Shown here piece by piece: positions 10,970 through 22,090 of a DNA stretch of 64,000 nt. Source of the DNA: Tubulanus polymorphus (taxonomy: Eukaryota > Nemertea > Palaeonemertea > Tubulaniformes > Tubulanidae). The position numbers were made by a program, and so were the translations under genes. The notes beneath the pieces are model-generated. The model saw only the letters and a program-made list of their open reading frames with translations. It searched no databases and was not told where the DNA came from. Within the stretch, counting starts at the first letter, position 1. Every line of letters begins with the position of its first letter. The stretch is taken from positions 4,214,501 through 4,278,500 of the forward strand of contig NC_134035.1 in NCBI RefSeq assembly GCF_964204645.1. Direction: 5' to 3'.

Positions 10970-13960
10970 AAATAACAGGGTCAATCACTATTTCAAGGTT
11001 TAAGAAAAACACAACTCCTCCACAACCCTTTTCAAGATTTGGTAAAGCACGATAAAGTGTCGCCGTTATTTAGTCGCCGAATAAAAATGATCTATACGTG
11101 TATACGTGTAGTGACAGTTCGTATTAGGTTCGGGCGTTTTTTCCTCTTATTCGTGACATGCGGTTTGCGGCGGTGCTAATTACTCGTTCGTGGTAACGAG
11201 CTTAATTGTCGGTGTTTTCGGCTTACCGCCCGATTAGCATGCGTTCCGCACGGCACCTTCAGATGTTCGACACCCACGACAGCGCGAAAATCCCCATCCG
11301 CCACTCGACGAACGGCATTTTTCTCCGGCACAAAGCGCGCCGTTCTAGTCCTTTGTGCCTGGAATCCCTATGATTCGCGATCCGCGTTACGATTTGTATT
11401 TGCAATTCGATTCGCGCTAATTCGTTATAGGGGACTAAATTCAAACTTTGAGCGCGCGTCTCCGAATAATTCGATTCGGTAAACTTCAAATGAGAAACGC
11501 AAACGAATAATGAACATCGGCGCGAAACGATGTTTTTTCCTACTTTCCCAACAGAAAAAAAAAAACAAGAAGAATTGCAAGCATCAAAAATCCACCAGAG
11601 GAATGCCCGCATTTTCTCTGAAATACCATTTCAATTAAGTCGACTCCTTATTTGAAAATTTAATCAGTTTTAGAGGCGAATGTTTCAGATCGATCCATCT
11701 CTATCACCCACGGTCTCTCAAAAGTAGCGTCTTCAATTGATGAAATATGGCATTGACGACGATGACGGCTGTCAGTTGTCGTAACTATGTTCGGTAACAC
11801 TTATTAGATAATCTTTAACCACGAGATTAAATTTCTATTCTTAATTTTGAATAACATCGATATCAAGGCTAATGATGAATTAGAAAATTGGATTTCACCG
11901 CCGCGCGAACACACCTATCTATTATAATCCGCGAATTGATTTATCAGTTGACCTCGCGTTTGATAACCCCGGCTCCGAAAAATCTGTTTCTATAAGGTCG
12001 GGTTCGTGCTCCGAAACAAGAAACACTTTATCGAAACTATAGAAACAAGAAAAGTTGTTTCGATTGCTGTGCGCGATGTCTTAGTATAGGAACAACGACC
12101 GACCACTATTCCAATATCTTCTATATCCTTATATAGTAAAAAAAAAAGAAATTCGAGAGTTAGGTTCATATATAAGTGCGTAAATTCAGGGGAAATCCTG
12201 CTTATGGCTCATGGGCCAGCATCTTAGCTACGCATTGAAGTGGTTTTCTCCAAACACAACTTTTGAAATAATCAAACCTTTTAGAAAGGAGGGTTATCCC
12301 AGTACAGGTATACCCGAGCACATCCGAGCCGAAAAATTGAAGGGAATTACCCGAAGTTTTGGAGCCTTACTCCAGACGAAACAATGCAGGGTATCCCTAA
12401 AGAATGCCCTCCAGGGATCCGCTATAATGCGGTTGTTTCTGCTGGTGGCAGTCAGTAGTTTGACGAAGTTCCTGGCTTAAAAGGTGGCACCTACTTCGTC
12501 ACCTTTAAATTTCACTTATCCGACTTGTCCGACTTAACTTATCTATATCACATGTTCTGTTTAGTGAAGATAGTGTTCGTTTGAATTCTCGTTTGAATTC
12601 GGAATTCTATAGTTTGACTTTCACCACGAGTTGGGAATCCTTTTTTCGAAAAAAAACGTCGGCGTAAGTCGAGAGTTTAAAAACTGGGCTGCAAACCCAG
12701 ATCGAGGGTGTCCATCGGCATAGTCACGAGGCGGTCTAATCCACGATGCATCATCGGCTCATTTTAATAATATGATTGGCTTCGGTATTGTTTTTTTTTT
12801 TTCATCATGTAACAACATAAAGATTAAAACACTCTCCGATTCAATCTGTAAAATCGTTCGTTATGACTCGATTATATACTTTAAAACGAAAATTAAATTA
12901 AACCTACATCGTGTTTAAACCCGAACAGCGCATTAGCTTCTGAAACTTCACGTGTACTGCAATGTGCGGCAATAGCAGAAAGAAATTAATTATCTCTTTC
13001 GTATTTTTTTTTTGAACGTGCTGAATAATAATTGAGTGCATAAAAGCAATAAATTTGCGTCGATGCGATGAATTTCCATATTGGAAAAATAAGATATATG
13101 TAAAATTCAGGCATTTTCATTTTAGACATTAACGTTTTAGATACAAACTTATAGCACATCCGTCAGTTGTTCTAGTCAGATATTCGACCTACGATTTCAG
13201 ACATATTTGGCCCTCATAATGTGTAACCAGTACCATCTATTTATGAAATAACTTTATTTACTGCAATTGTTTTTACGTTATGTTATATTCATACAATAGG
13301 ATATAATTCGTACATGTAAATTTGTGTCGTTAAGATAATCTAAATAAGAACATGCCAGCTAGGACGGTACAATGAAAGCTTGGCGCTTTATGTATCACCC
13401 TCGCCATCCATTGCGCTTCATAAAAAGATGTCAATTTGAACCCTTTTTATTTTGGATATCTTCACATTCTTATTTCTTATTGATAAAGGGATGACGATGA
13501 AATTTAAAAAAAGAACGTAATAAAATACACAATGATAATGATGGTAATAATTCATTTCTTTAATCTAGCGTTTATCATTAAAACATGTTTCAGTAATAAT
13601 CAGAATGATAGTAAATGGTAGTTGAAATGCCATTGGAATACAAACCATTGAATCAACTAAACTTAAGAGTATAACCAGTTGATTCGTAACGATGGTGCAT
13701 CACCACAATAAAGACAACATGTATTTGTGTCGGTAATCAGAGTGTTGTTCTATAAGTATGACGACGCGAATAGTTCAGCTGTTAAGATACTGTCGAGTGG
13801 TTTCATACTCGACGCGTCTCGTATATCAGGAATTTTCTCGAATAATACCGATCATCCTCCTCAGTTTCTTTTCGGTCTTGTCGTTTACAAATTAATCCTC
13901 GACAGGTGAATGGAAAATTTGCTCTGCATTTTTTTTTCCTATTTAAAAACACGAACTTTC
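10970..13960. other. no recognisable feature
   Basis: AT-rich with poly-T and poly-A runs (for example near 11560, 12135 and 12790). Several open frames of 60-120 codons exist on both strands. None shows a domain, a signal peptide or a convincing pair of splice sites. Confidence 0.45.
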
Positions 13961-13974
13961 TTTGATTCAATTTG

Positions 13975-14455
13975 CGCCAACAGAGCCAGAGAGACAGGGA
14001 GAGGGAGTCAGGGAGAAGGAGAGCGAGAGGGAGTCAGGGAGAGGGAGACATGGGAGAGCGACAGAGAGGAACCTGGACAGGGATAGTGAGACAGAGATAG
14101 CGATAGGGAGACAGGGGAGTAGGAGACGGGGAGGGGGAGAGGGAGGTGGAGAGAGAAACAAGGGGATAGGGAGACAGAGGGAGAGAGGCAGGGAGAGGGA
14201 GGTGAAGGAGAGGGTTAGGAGAGGGAGAGAGGGGGAAAGGGAGTCAGGTAGTGGGAGACATGGGGGAGGGAGACGGGAGGGGAGGGAGGCAGGGAGAGAC
14301 AGGGAGAGGGAGGTGAAGGGCAGGGTCAAGGAGAGGGTCAGGGACTGGGGCCCAACAAGGGGACAGAGACAGGGAGACAGACACGGGGACACAAGGAAAG
14401 GAAGAGGGAGAGGAGCAGGAGGACCGATACGGGCACAGGGAGAGAAAGAGTGCAT
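13975..14455. repeat. purine-only minisatellite (GGGAGA / GGGAGTCAGGGAGA type)
   Basis: About 480 bp of almost uninterrupted purines on the plus strand, made of imperfect GGGAGACAG, GGGAGAGGGAG and GGGAGTCA units. The long frames across it (Arg/Glu/Gly-rich one way, Ser/Leu/Pro-rich the other) are repeat artefacts. Such mirror purine tracts can form triplex or G-rich structures. Confidence 0.85.
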
Positions 14456-14459
14456 TTAG

Positions 14460-15570
14460 CATATATAGGTATGATGAATTTATCATAAAGGCCACTTCGA
14501 GTCAATTTCCGATTTTCCGGACTGCGTTTTGAAGGTCGATATCTCGGCCTCCTCTTAAGGAAATGAGCTTTAGAATTCTTTGATATTTTTCTAGGCCTAT
14601 CTTTTAAAAACGAATCTTTGAACGGAAGAGACATTATAATGTCCGTTCAAGTTTATCACCCGTAATACATTATTTCCCCATTCAATTTTTTCATCGTGTT
14701 TTCTCGCTTTACCTTGTAGGGCCGTTTTCATTTCTTTCAAGCTAACTGTCGCTTCTTCACTTCACTATATTATCCCGTTTTTTAATCATATTTTTCGTTG
14801 AAAGAAAGTATTCGAAAATATAATCGGAATCACATTTGCAACACGTGTCAATTTTGACAAACTATAGGGATTAGACAAACCGGTAAGATCGTTTTAAAGG
14901 AGTACGCTTAATTTTGGGATCGTTCGTGCTTCGGGCGAACTTGCTTTACCATTCACAATAAGGTCATTTATACTGATTAAGATACGTTTAAAACTGAGTA
15001 AAATATTCCTAATATTTTAGGCAATATTTTAATCGATTTGTAAATTAACGGTTTGATTTGTAAATTCTATAGCCCTATATGATTGAAAACCGCGAAGTAA
15101 ATTACTATCTTTCTTCGATATATAGTCATTCCCATGTTGCATTATCATTTAAATTTTCGCACAAAGCTTCCCCTTGAATTTATCGAAAACTAACCCGTGT
15201 TATTCTGTTCCCTGATTTCATTTTTGTTTGATTATGCGATACCGTGAAAAACGGGTGACGTTAGTCTCCGAAAATAGCGGCGCGTCACTCACCGATTTTC
15301 GCTCATTAGCTTAAATTGAACCCGCGCGCGGATGACCCGCAGGCTTTCACTGAAAAACCCCTACTTACGCGTAAGGTTTTCTAAATGCTTCGATTTCGTA
15401 TACTATTGCGTTCTCATTGGTTCGATAGATAATGAGCCGTTCGAAATTATTTACCGAAACACGCCTCGCGCTGACTGTTCAATCAATTCAATTCAATATT
15501 CATTGACACTATATTAGAATTAGAAATTGCAGCAATACGTCAACAAAGAGGGGGTATAGTATCGGACAAA
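14460..15570. other. no recognisable feature
   Basis: AT-rich sequence without exon or repeat signals that I can support. Confidence 0.45.
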
Positions 15571-15581
15571 AATAGACAAGA

Positions 15582-15640
15582 TATAAAAAGAGTGAGAACA
15601 GATTACGCCGACATTGGATTCGCGCTCAGTCAGTGTCACA
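15582..15640 (+). promoter_or_regulatory. TATA-box core promoter candidate
   Basis: TATAAAAAG at 15582-15590 is followed by CTCAGTCAGTGTC at about 15625. TCAGT is the common animal initiator, but the spacing of about 44 bp is longer than the usual 30. No coding exon was recognised just downstream. Confidence 0.25.
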
Positions 15641-15902
15641 GTCGTTTCTATCGAAGCCACCGAGCTAGGCGGCGATATCTGCATTGCCGGTTTCCGAGGA
15701 ATCTGTTTATAGTTCTGATCAGTATGCCAGACGATATCGTTTCTTTAGACATATATATGAACTGCGAGCCTGAATAGCCGTATTTTCAATGGTTCGATAT
15801 CCTTCGCGACATTTTTGCGATTTGAAATTATTTCGTACATTCATTTTCGTCAACGATATTCAAATTCTAACCCGGAACTGCGGAGCAGGCTCCCGTAGAG
15901 CA

Positions 15903-16012
15903 GGATCCGGTTCCACAGTTGTGAGTTAGAGTTAACTCTGAGTTGATATCAGTTCATTTTCGATGTTTTTAGCTCTAGAGTCAAAACTTAACTCCCAAGT
16001 GGAACTGGGTCC
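15903..16012. mobile_element. foldback (MITE-like) element, GGATCCGGTTCCAC family
   Basis: The left end GGATCCGGTTCCACAGTTG pairs with the right end AAGTGGAACTGGGTCC. Subterminal GAGTTAGAGTTAACTC pairs imperfectly with GAGTCAAAACTTAACTC. Total length is about 110 bp with no coding capacity. No clear target-site duplication is visible. Confidence 0.6.
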
Positions 16013-16262
16013 AGGTGTATAGATTGCTCTTAATCGCTAGCGTGTTGCAGATCCGTTCTGTAACACACTGGCGATTGAGATTAATCGAATTCGCCAAAAC
16101 GAGAAAAACCATGTAAAATTCTGAATGAACTCGACTCGAACGTACTAATAATACAGCCAGCCAATTCATAAAACAGCCAGGGATTTTTGTCAGTTCCGAT
16201 GGCCTTGAGTGTTACAGATTTTGCGAGGTAAAACGATCGTAGTTACATAAAAAAGCGTGTGA

Positions 16263-16300
16263 TCATCATTATCATCATCACCAGCAGCAGCAGCAGAACC
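16263..16300. repeat. CAT/CAG trinucleotide tract
   Basis: ATCATCATTATCATCATCA is directly followed by CCAGCAGCAGCAGCAG. In the frame of the next entry it would encode Ser and Ala runs. Confidence 0.7.
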
Positions 16301-16415
16301 GGACACGACGTCATCGTCGCGGATACGGCGGTCACTAATTCAGTTTACCCCGCGGCTCGCCCGATCGTCGTGCCTCGATCATCGTGATGCCTTTGATGTA
16401 GGTTTCCGACGCTTA

Positions 16416-16568
16416 ATGACTGCGGCAATGATAGCCGCGGTGGCTGCCGCTGCTGCTGCCGATACGCCTCGCAAATCCCGTCGCGTTTGGGCAAAACCTT
16501 ATTACAATGATCGACGCAGTATTCACACTTTTACCAGGGCGAACTTCGGATTTCGTAATCGCGACTAG
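16416..16568 (+). CDS. possible Harbinger-type transposase N-terminal fragment
   Basis: A 50-residue frame starts at ATG 16416 and stops at TAG 16566-16568. The frame is open upstream back to 16263. It reads an alanine-rich start (AAVAAAAAAD), then PRKSRRVWAKPYYNDRRS. An R-R-x-W-x-(K/R)-P-(W/Y) block after an alanine-rich start is typical of the N-terminus of PIF/Harbinger transposases and HARBI1 proteins. The following G-x-Y-x-x-L part is not preserved, and no catalytic DDE region follows, so at best this is a relic. The similarity is judged by eye only. The alternative is a chance frame in GC-rich sequence. Confidence 0.28.
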   Translation: MTAAMIAAVAAAAAADTPRKSRRVWAKPYYNDRRSIHTFTRANFGFRNRD

Positions 16569-16885
16569 TGGTCGGAGCTAATGACCGATCGCGCTATAGT
16601 TCGGTTGTGACGTATTGCGCAATGTCGGCCATCTCAGAACTAGGTCCAATTGCGTGGGTGACTTCCGTTTCGACTAACTGACATTCTGTTTCATCTAGTT
16701 TGCAGTCCACTAAATCCGACAACCGAAGTTCGCCTGAATGGTCCGGTCTCAGCCGAGGCGGTCAGGCCATTTGACGGAGAGGTTTCGTTGCGCGATCGGG
16801 TCTTCCAAATTTACGAGGTATGGGCTTCAAAGGGATATTGCTAGTAAGTTTGCCCTAAGAAAGAATTAAAGTGCTAATATCTATT

Positions 16886-16912
16886 CGACGTTTCGACTGT
16901 ATCCTTCTTCAG
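16886..16912 (-). repeat. CTGAAGA...GAAACGTCG hairpin motif
   Basis: On the minus strand CTGAAGA (16912-16906) is followed by a short imperfect stem and then GTCGAAACGTCG (ending about 16886). Compare the intact forms at 41714 and 59271. It lies about 275 bp outside the left edge of the composite at 17187. Confidence 0.5.
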
Positions 16913-17186
16913 GAATACTAGCGAAGATGACTGCAGGATAAAGTAAAAACGTTGAATGAATTATTAGCTCTAGGAAACGTCTCGGATTTTTACTTCTTAG
17001 AGTCGGATCATCTTAACAATAGGGATATAGCGTTTCATCAATGGTTGAGTTATTGTCCGGAATGCCAGATCTTACATATACCATGGACGTATAAACTAGC
17101 CACGAATTACGTACTCATTCAGAAATTTACTCAATGAACCTCTTCTGCCCTGTATATATACCACTCTTTTTTGTTATAATCTCACG

Positions 17187-17331
17187 TCTGGCGATGATCT
17201 CTAGGGTGAGATCGAAACTTTGTGTCTTTTTGATAATTTTTTGAATAGATTCTCGATTTTTAACTTTTAATCTGTAGATATTGGATTTGTATCTTATTAT
17301 CAGTTCTCAACGTTTGAGTGTGGTTATTCTA
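17187..17331 (+). repeat. left outer terminal repeat
   Basis: It begins TCTGGCGATGATCTC, then loop TAGGGT, GAGATC and GAAAC (17214-17218). A T-rich body and GATATTGGATTTGTATC lead to GTGGTTATTCTA. Its inverted partner is 25649-25793. A diverged relative lies at 59268-59400. Confidence 0.8.
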
Positions 17332-18729
17332 GTTTATACGTCCATGCATATACACACATCGCGTGACTGTAACAATCATTTTATTATTATTAGTTTATTA
17401 CGTCAAAAAAAACTAATTTCTAAGATACAACACAATCACATAATACTGTATGGCGGATACACGAAGATGATTCAAGTATATAAATACATTAAACACGAAC
17501 GGAATTTGAAACCATTTCCACATAGATATATGTATCAATAGTATATTTCGATATATTTTGCAATAAAGAGCGGGTCAACACTATATAATTTCCCAAATGT
17601 TCAAATTCCGTATATACCATATTTCTTTTCAAAGGTGATAACATGTAATGCGATAGCGTTCGGAATGGTTTATAGGTGAACGCAAAACATACCCTTACGG
17701 CTCGGGCCACTGACGCGGACGCTTCGTATTTCGTAACACGAAGAATCGAACACGATACGTCGTGTCCACGACACACACCGGGACAAATAGAACGGTGGCG
17801 ACATTTATGTAACTTGAGGCATATATCTGTAACCCGAATCAGCGTGTCCGACCGGTTGTCAATACGTGACGGGAATTCTCGGACGACACTATCTATCCGG
17901 CGTTGAAACGCGACAAGCCGTAGAGATGACGAAGAGATTCCAAACGATAAAAAACATCATATTCTTAATTACCCGGATATTCAACAGGCTAATACGGACG
18001 AATAATACTCGTATTTTGGAAAAAGCTATAGGAGCTATCCCGGGTCAGCTTTTCAGTCAGAGACTAAACTTAATACTACTTATCTATATACTTAACATAA
18101 TATTGTGCACTCATCATTTTTCTTCGTAAATTTCGCTTGTTATTGTACCACTGATGATTGCCATAACAATATTGCGAGCTTGGGTTTGGGCAATCATGTA
18201 AAGTTAAGTTCAGGTAATCAATGGTCTGATATAATCATCAATTATTATCAATTACAACTTTTTCTATGTGCGTAACGTGTCTCGTAAGCCTCTAGGAGGC
18301 TAGCTTCATAAAAAGGTGACTCTTAAATGAAGAACAAGTATAATGATGTCAAAATCGAGCGCAAAAGATTTGAGAATTATTTGAATTTGAAATGAACGAG
18401 TGTTTATGAAAGATGGAACCCTGAAAATAGAAGCGAATAGAATGGAATTTTATTTTCATTAAACTGTTTGTGGAAATTAATACGTAGATATGACGTTGAG
18501 GTAGAAAGATGTGTTAAACGATACGACGGCTACGCGGGGACATTGGGTTTATGTTTTAGATATTATCCCTCAAAATAGAATAGAATCGAAATCTATTTTA
18601 TTACGGTGTAACATTATTGGGCTTTGTTACGTAGAAATAAGAAGAAAATGTAACACGATAATTTATCTGTCCCGTGAGATCAATAATACGTGACACTTCA
18701 CACTTCGAATTATTGAGTTAGATCAGGTT

Positions 18730-19133
18730 GACACGTATAACACGTTCCCAAATGTTTTGATACTTTCTCAGTTTGTATCAAAAATATTGCCAATTTCTGG
18801 TCATTGAGTCCTGAAAAATGATAAATTTACAGCGCAAAATCGTACAAACGTGTCAATTATACTTCTAAACACTTTATTTGCGGACCAGTTTATGAATTGA
18901 GCGTGGGCCATAGAGCGCTATATCCGCCTGTGATCTCGACTTTCAATTTATTACGTAAGCTATTCGTGAACAAAATGCGGCCGGCGCACAATAGAAACTT
19001 CGCTCTATGTATTCTTTCATTACCGCCGACAAAGAGGACCGATATTTCGCAAATTGGATTCGGGAGGTTTAAACCTCCCAAGGTCAAATCACTAAAATTG
19101 TGACCTTCGTGGAGATTATCTAAAAAGCCGATG
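18730..19133 (+). repeat. left inner inverted repeat
   Basis: It shares with 24683-25090 (inverted) segments such as ATGTTTTGATACTTTCTC, CGTACAAACGTGTCA, GCGCACAATAGAAA and GAGGACCGATATTT. It contains the perfect palindrome GGGAGGTTTAAACCTCCC at 19062-19079. Confidence 0.75.
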
Positions 19134-20899
19134 GTAATCAAATTTAGCAGAACTTTTTACCCAAACGTTTAATGGTTTGAAAATCTTTCAATGGCATTCC
19201 TAAGTATTTGATGAAAGTTGAGAAATCATAAGATATTCATATAACCATGGACTCTAAAACCTAAATCGTTTAAGAGTCCCTGGTATAAAAAAAAAACTTT
19301 GCATAACGAAGAAGCAAAAATTCGAATCTGATTCATCTGTTTGGAATTGATTCTTATGAAATGGAAACAAATGCGTGAGCACTACTCATTGATTCGTTCA
19401 TTATTGTACAATATGTTTCATTTGTTGACCGTAAGACGTTGACATTATGTCAATTTCATTCAATTTACTTTGCGGCTTTACAACGGCTATTTCACTGGTT
19501 CTGCGTGATGAGATAATTCTGATTAAAGTTATTGTATTAATTTCTATATGTATATACGTAATGATACTCTTTCTGAATAAAGGATGCACGTTATTCGAAT
19601 CCCCACCATTGTTCTCTACAATGTACGTTAATCAAACTCACGATAAAACCAGAGCCAAAACCATGGACTCAAAAACGAAGAATCCGTGGTCAAACATACA
19701 ATTCTAATTTCCCCGTTAGTTCACTGATGCCGTCAGTTTCTATCGAATGCAAGGATTCTAGCCAATCAGAGAGGCGCATGCAAACATCCATTGGCATGTT
19801 AGTTATAGTACAACTTAGACAATTATCAAGGTGCGAGCCAATGTCAGTAACTAGAATATGTTCTTTCATCAAATATAAATAACTCAGCAGTAGTCAGTTA
19901 GTTGAGTTTGTTTGACTTGTTTTGTACTTCATCAATAAATCTATTTCATTCTATTTTAAAGTACAAACTAAACGCTTGAATTGCTTATAACACGACCAGG
20001 TATGAATTAGAATAGATTGGCTTAATATTTCGAATGCAAATTTGGCGATTAAGCAATCGGAAATTCGAAGTGCTTGAGAAATTTTTCAATACGCCCATTA
20101 CTTCGAATAGCGATAAGTTCATTGACACATGTGACCATTGTTTTGTTACTTTCTATAGCGATTCGAATAAGCTATGCGACAGCTAACGACAGCACAATCG
20201 CAATATCAACAGAAGTTCATTTTATCCTACATGATGAGGCTAAATTCAGTGAAATCGATCGTGTTCTGAAATATATATTTTCCTGGATACATTTTGTTTA
20301 TTGTAGCTATTCTTTGCGGTTTATACATTAACCTGCTATAACATATTGACCGTTTTCAAGAACCCAAAAATTACAATTTTCTGGGAATCTGTTTTTTCCA
20401 AAAACAACCCAAACCCGAAATTGTGTACAGTTAGTACGCAGCGTATATAATGTCGGATTAGAGAATATTGAAAAAACTTAGAAAAAGTTCAGTGAAGGAA
20501 AATAAGCTCAGCAGTGACAAATTGTCATTTCATCTCCTTCACGTGATTAATTGATGTCCAAATATGTTCTACCGTGAAAACTCTGCATTTAGCGTCAAAC
20601 GAATTTTTGTATACGTATCTCAGGATGCATGCTCTTCAAAAAGGTAGCCTATTAGGAAAAAACTTATCCGGTAAAATCCTAATTTGTCCTAAACGATATT
20701 CCAACTATTATTTTGTTAATTATTCAACTATCATCACTAACTGGGTAAGTTAGTTGAACTTACATAAAGATATATCATTAGGGACACTTCAATTTCACAC
20801 CATTCAATATCATAAGGGAACAAAATTCTTTGAAACTTGGTTAATGGTAGTTCTTAAGACTAGGTTTTGTTTCCGGAATTTACTAAATGTACCAATTCT

Positions 20900-20975
20900 A
20901 ATAATTCACTCATTGAAGCTTCTATACATCAGAAGCGAAAGCTCGTGCGTCGAAATAAATAGTTAACCTTTAAAT
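20900..20975 (+). repeat. hammerhead-like interspersed repeat, copy 2 (compensatory stem change)
   Basis: The core has decayed to CTCATTGA. The stem GCTTCT / AGAAGC is then perfectly paired around TATACATC, followed by GAAAGCTCGTGCGTC and AGTTAACC. Other copies have GCTACT / AGTAGC, so both sides of one base pair changed together, which keeps the stem. Confidence 0.6.
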
Positions 20976-22039
20976 ATAAGTCTTTATTGATTCTTTTTTT
21001 GTTGGAATATGCATAACTTTTTCTGGGCAAATTTCTATATTCTGTCAAGTCATGGACGTTTTAGAGTCCATGGTCAAGGTATTTTGGCTATAACGAATAT
21101 AACTAACTCCCTGGGGCAACGATGTGGCTGATGAAATGATCTCTCCCATTGTAATCCCACCATTTAATTACTCATTGTATAACAACTCTCACAATTAAGC
21201 CTCGGACTCTTCAACGAATTATGAGTGCATGCTTTAGTATAGGCTCTGATATAGAGCATATTGTCTTTATTTAGAACATGTATGCATAAACTCTAGGCTG
21301 CAAAGAAATACGTATTCAGCGGCTCTAATCGAGTTAAATCTTTCGTGATAGATTAACACAGAAAGGCGGCACCCAATCGCTGCTTATTGACATTAGGCAC
21401 AAGTCACTGTTATGTTCATTAGTAAAACTAATATAGAATTACAAGTGAGGAGGGAAAATGTATAAATTGAATTTATAAATGAATTTATAAGAATTTAGCA
21501 TGCATCGGAGTGCACTTAAATTGGATTATTACAAAATAACTCACTTCAAAATTTATGATATTGTTTCATTGATATTTATTACTTTAAAGCGATTCACTTT
21601 AAGAACTTTGGTCAACAATAAGTCTGACCTGCAAATCAAATCATCGGGAGACAAAATACTGTTTCAAAAAATCATATTGCTAATACATTCCTAATCTTAA
21701 CCTTTCGCCATAAACCTACTGGATTTAGGGCCTGGGGTAAAATCTAGGTAAAATCCTCACTTGGCGATTTTTCAAGAACATTTGAAAGCACGATATTTAT
21801 TCAAACATATTCATCCACAATACAACTGCAATATATTTAACTGTGCATTGATCTCTTTTGATGAAATAAATCTTTAAATAAATTCATAGAATAAATGAAA
21901 TTAATGAACTTTTTATTCATACTATCTTTTCATATTCTTATTCATACTATATTTTAATTCGAACTAAATAACTCTTTTTAACTTGTGGTATAGTATGCTT
22001 ATGATATGGATTCGATTTACGTATCAATATTTTCATGTT

Positions 22040-22090
22040 GACGGGGGCCTGATGATGGCTAATAGCATTAGCCGAAACATTGCTCGTAGA
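22040..22090 (+). ncRNA. candidate hammerhead-ribozyme-like motif
   Basis: CTGATGA (22049-22055) and one T precede a perfect 6 bp hairpin: GGCTAA 22057-22062, loop TAGCA, TTAGCC 22068-22073. GAAAC (22074-22078) follows. CUGAUGA, stem II and GAAA are the conserved core of hammerhead ribozymes. The extra T before the stem is not canonical, and stems I/III with a cleavage triplet are not clear, so self-cleavage is unproven. Confidence 0.35.

Noticed and set aside
11259-11612. 117-codon minus-strand frame
   Set aside because: Some protein-like stretches at its end, but no splice, promoter or domain evidence.
13962-14459. 160-codon frames on both strands
   Set aside because: Artefact of the purine-rich minisatellite.
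18486-18510. GTTGAGGTAGAAAGA resembling a let-7 seed
   Set aside because: Only the seed-like GAGGTAG matches; the rest of the microRNA and a hairpin precursor are absent.
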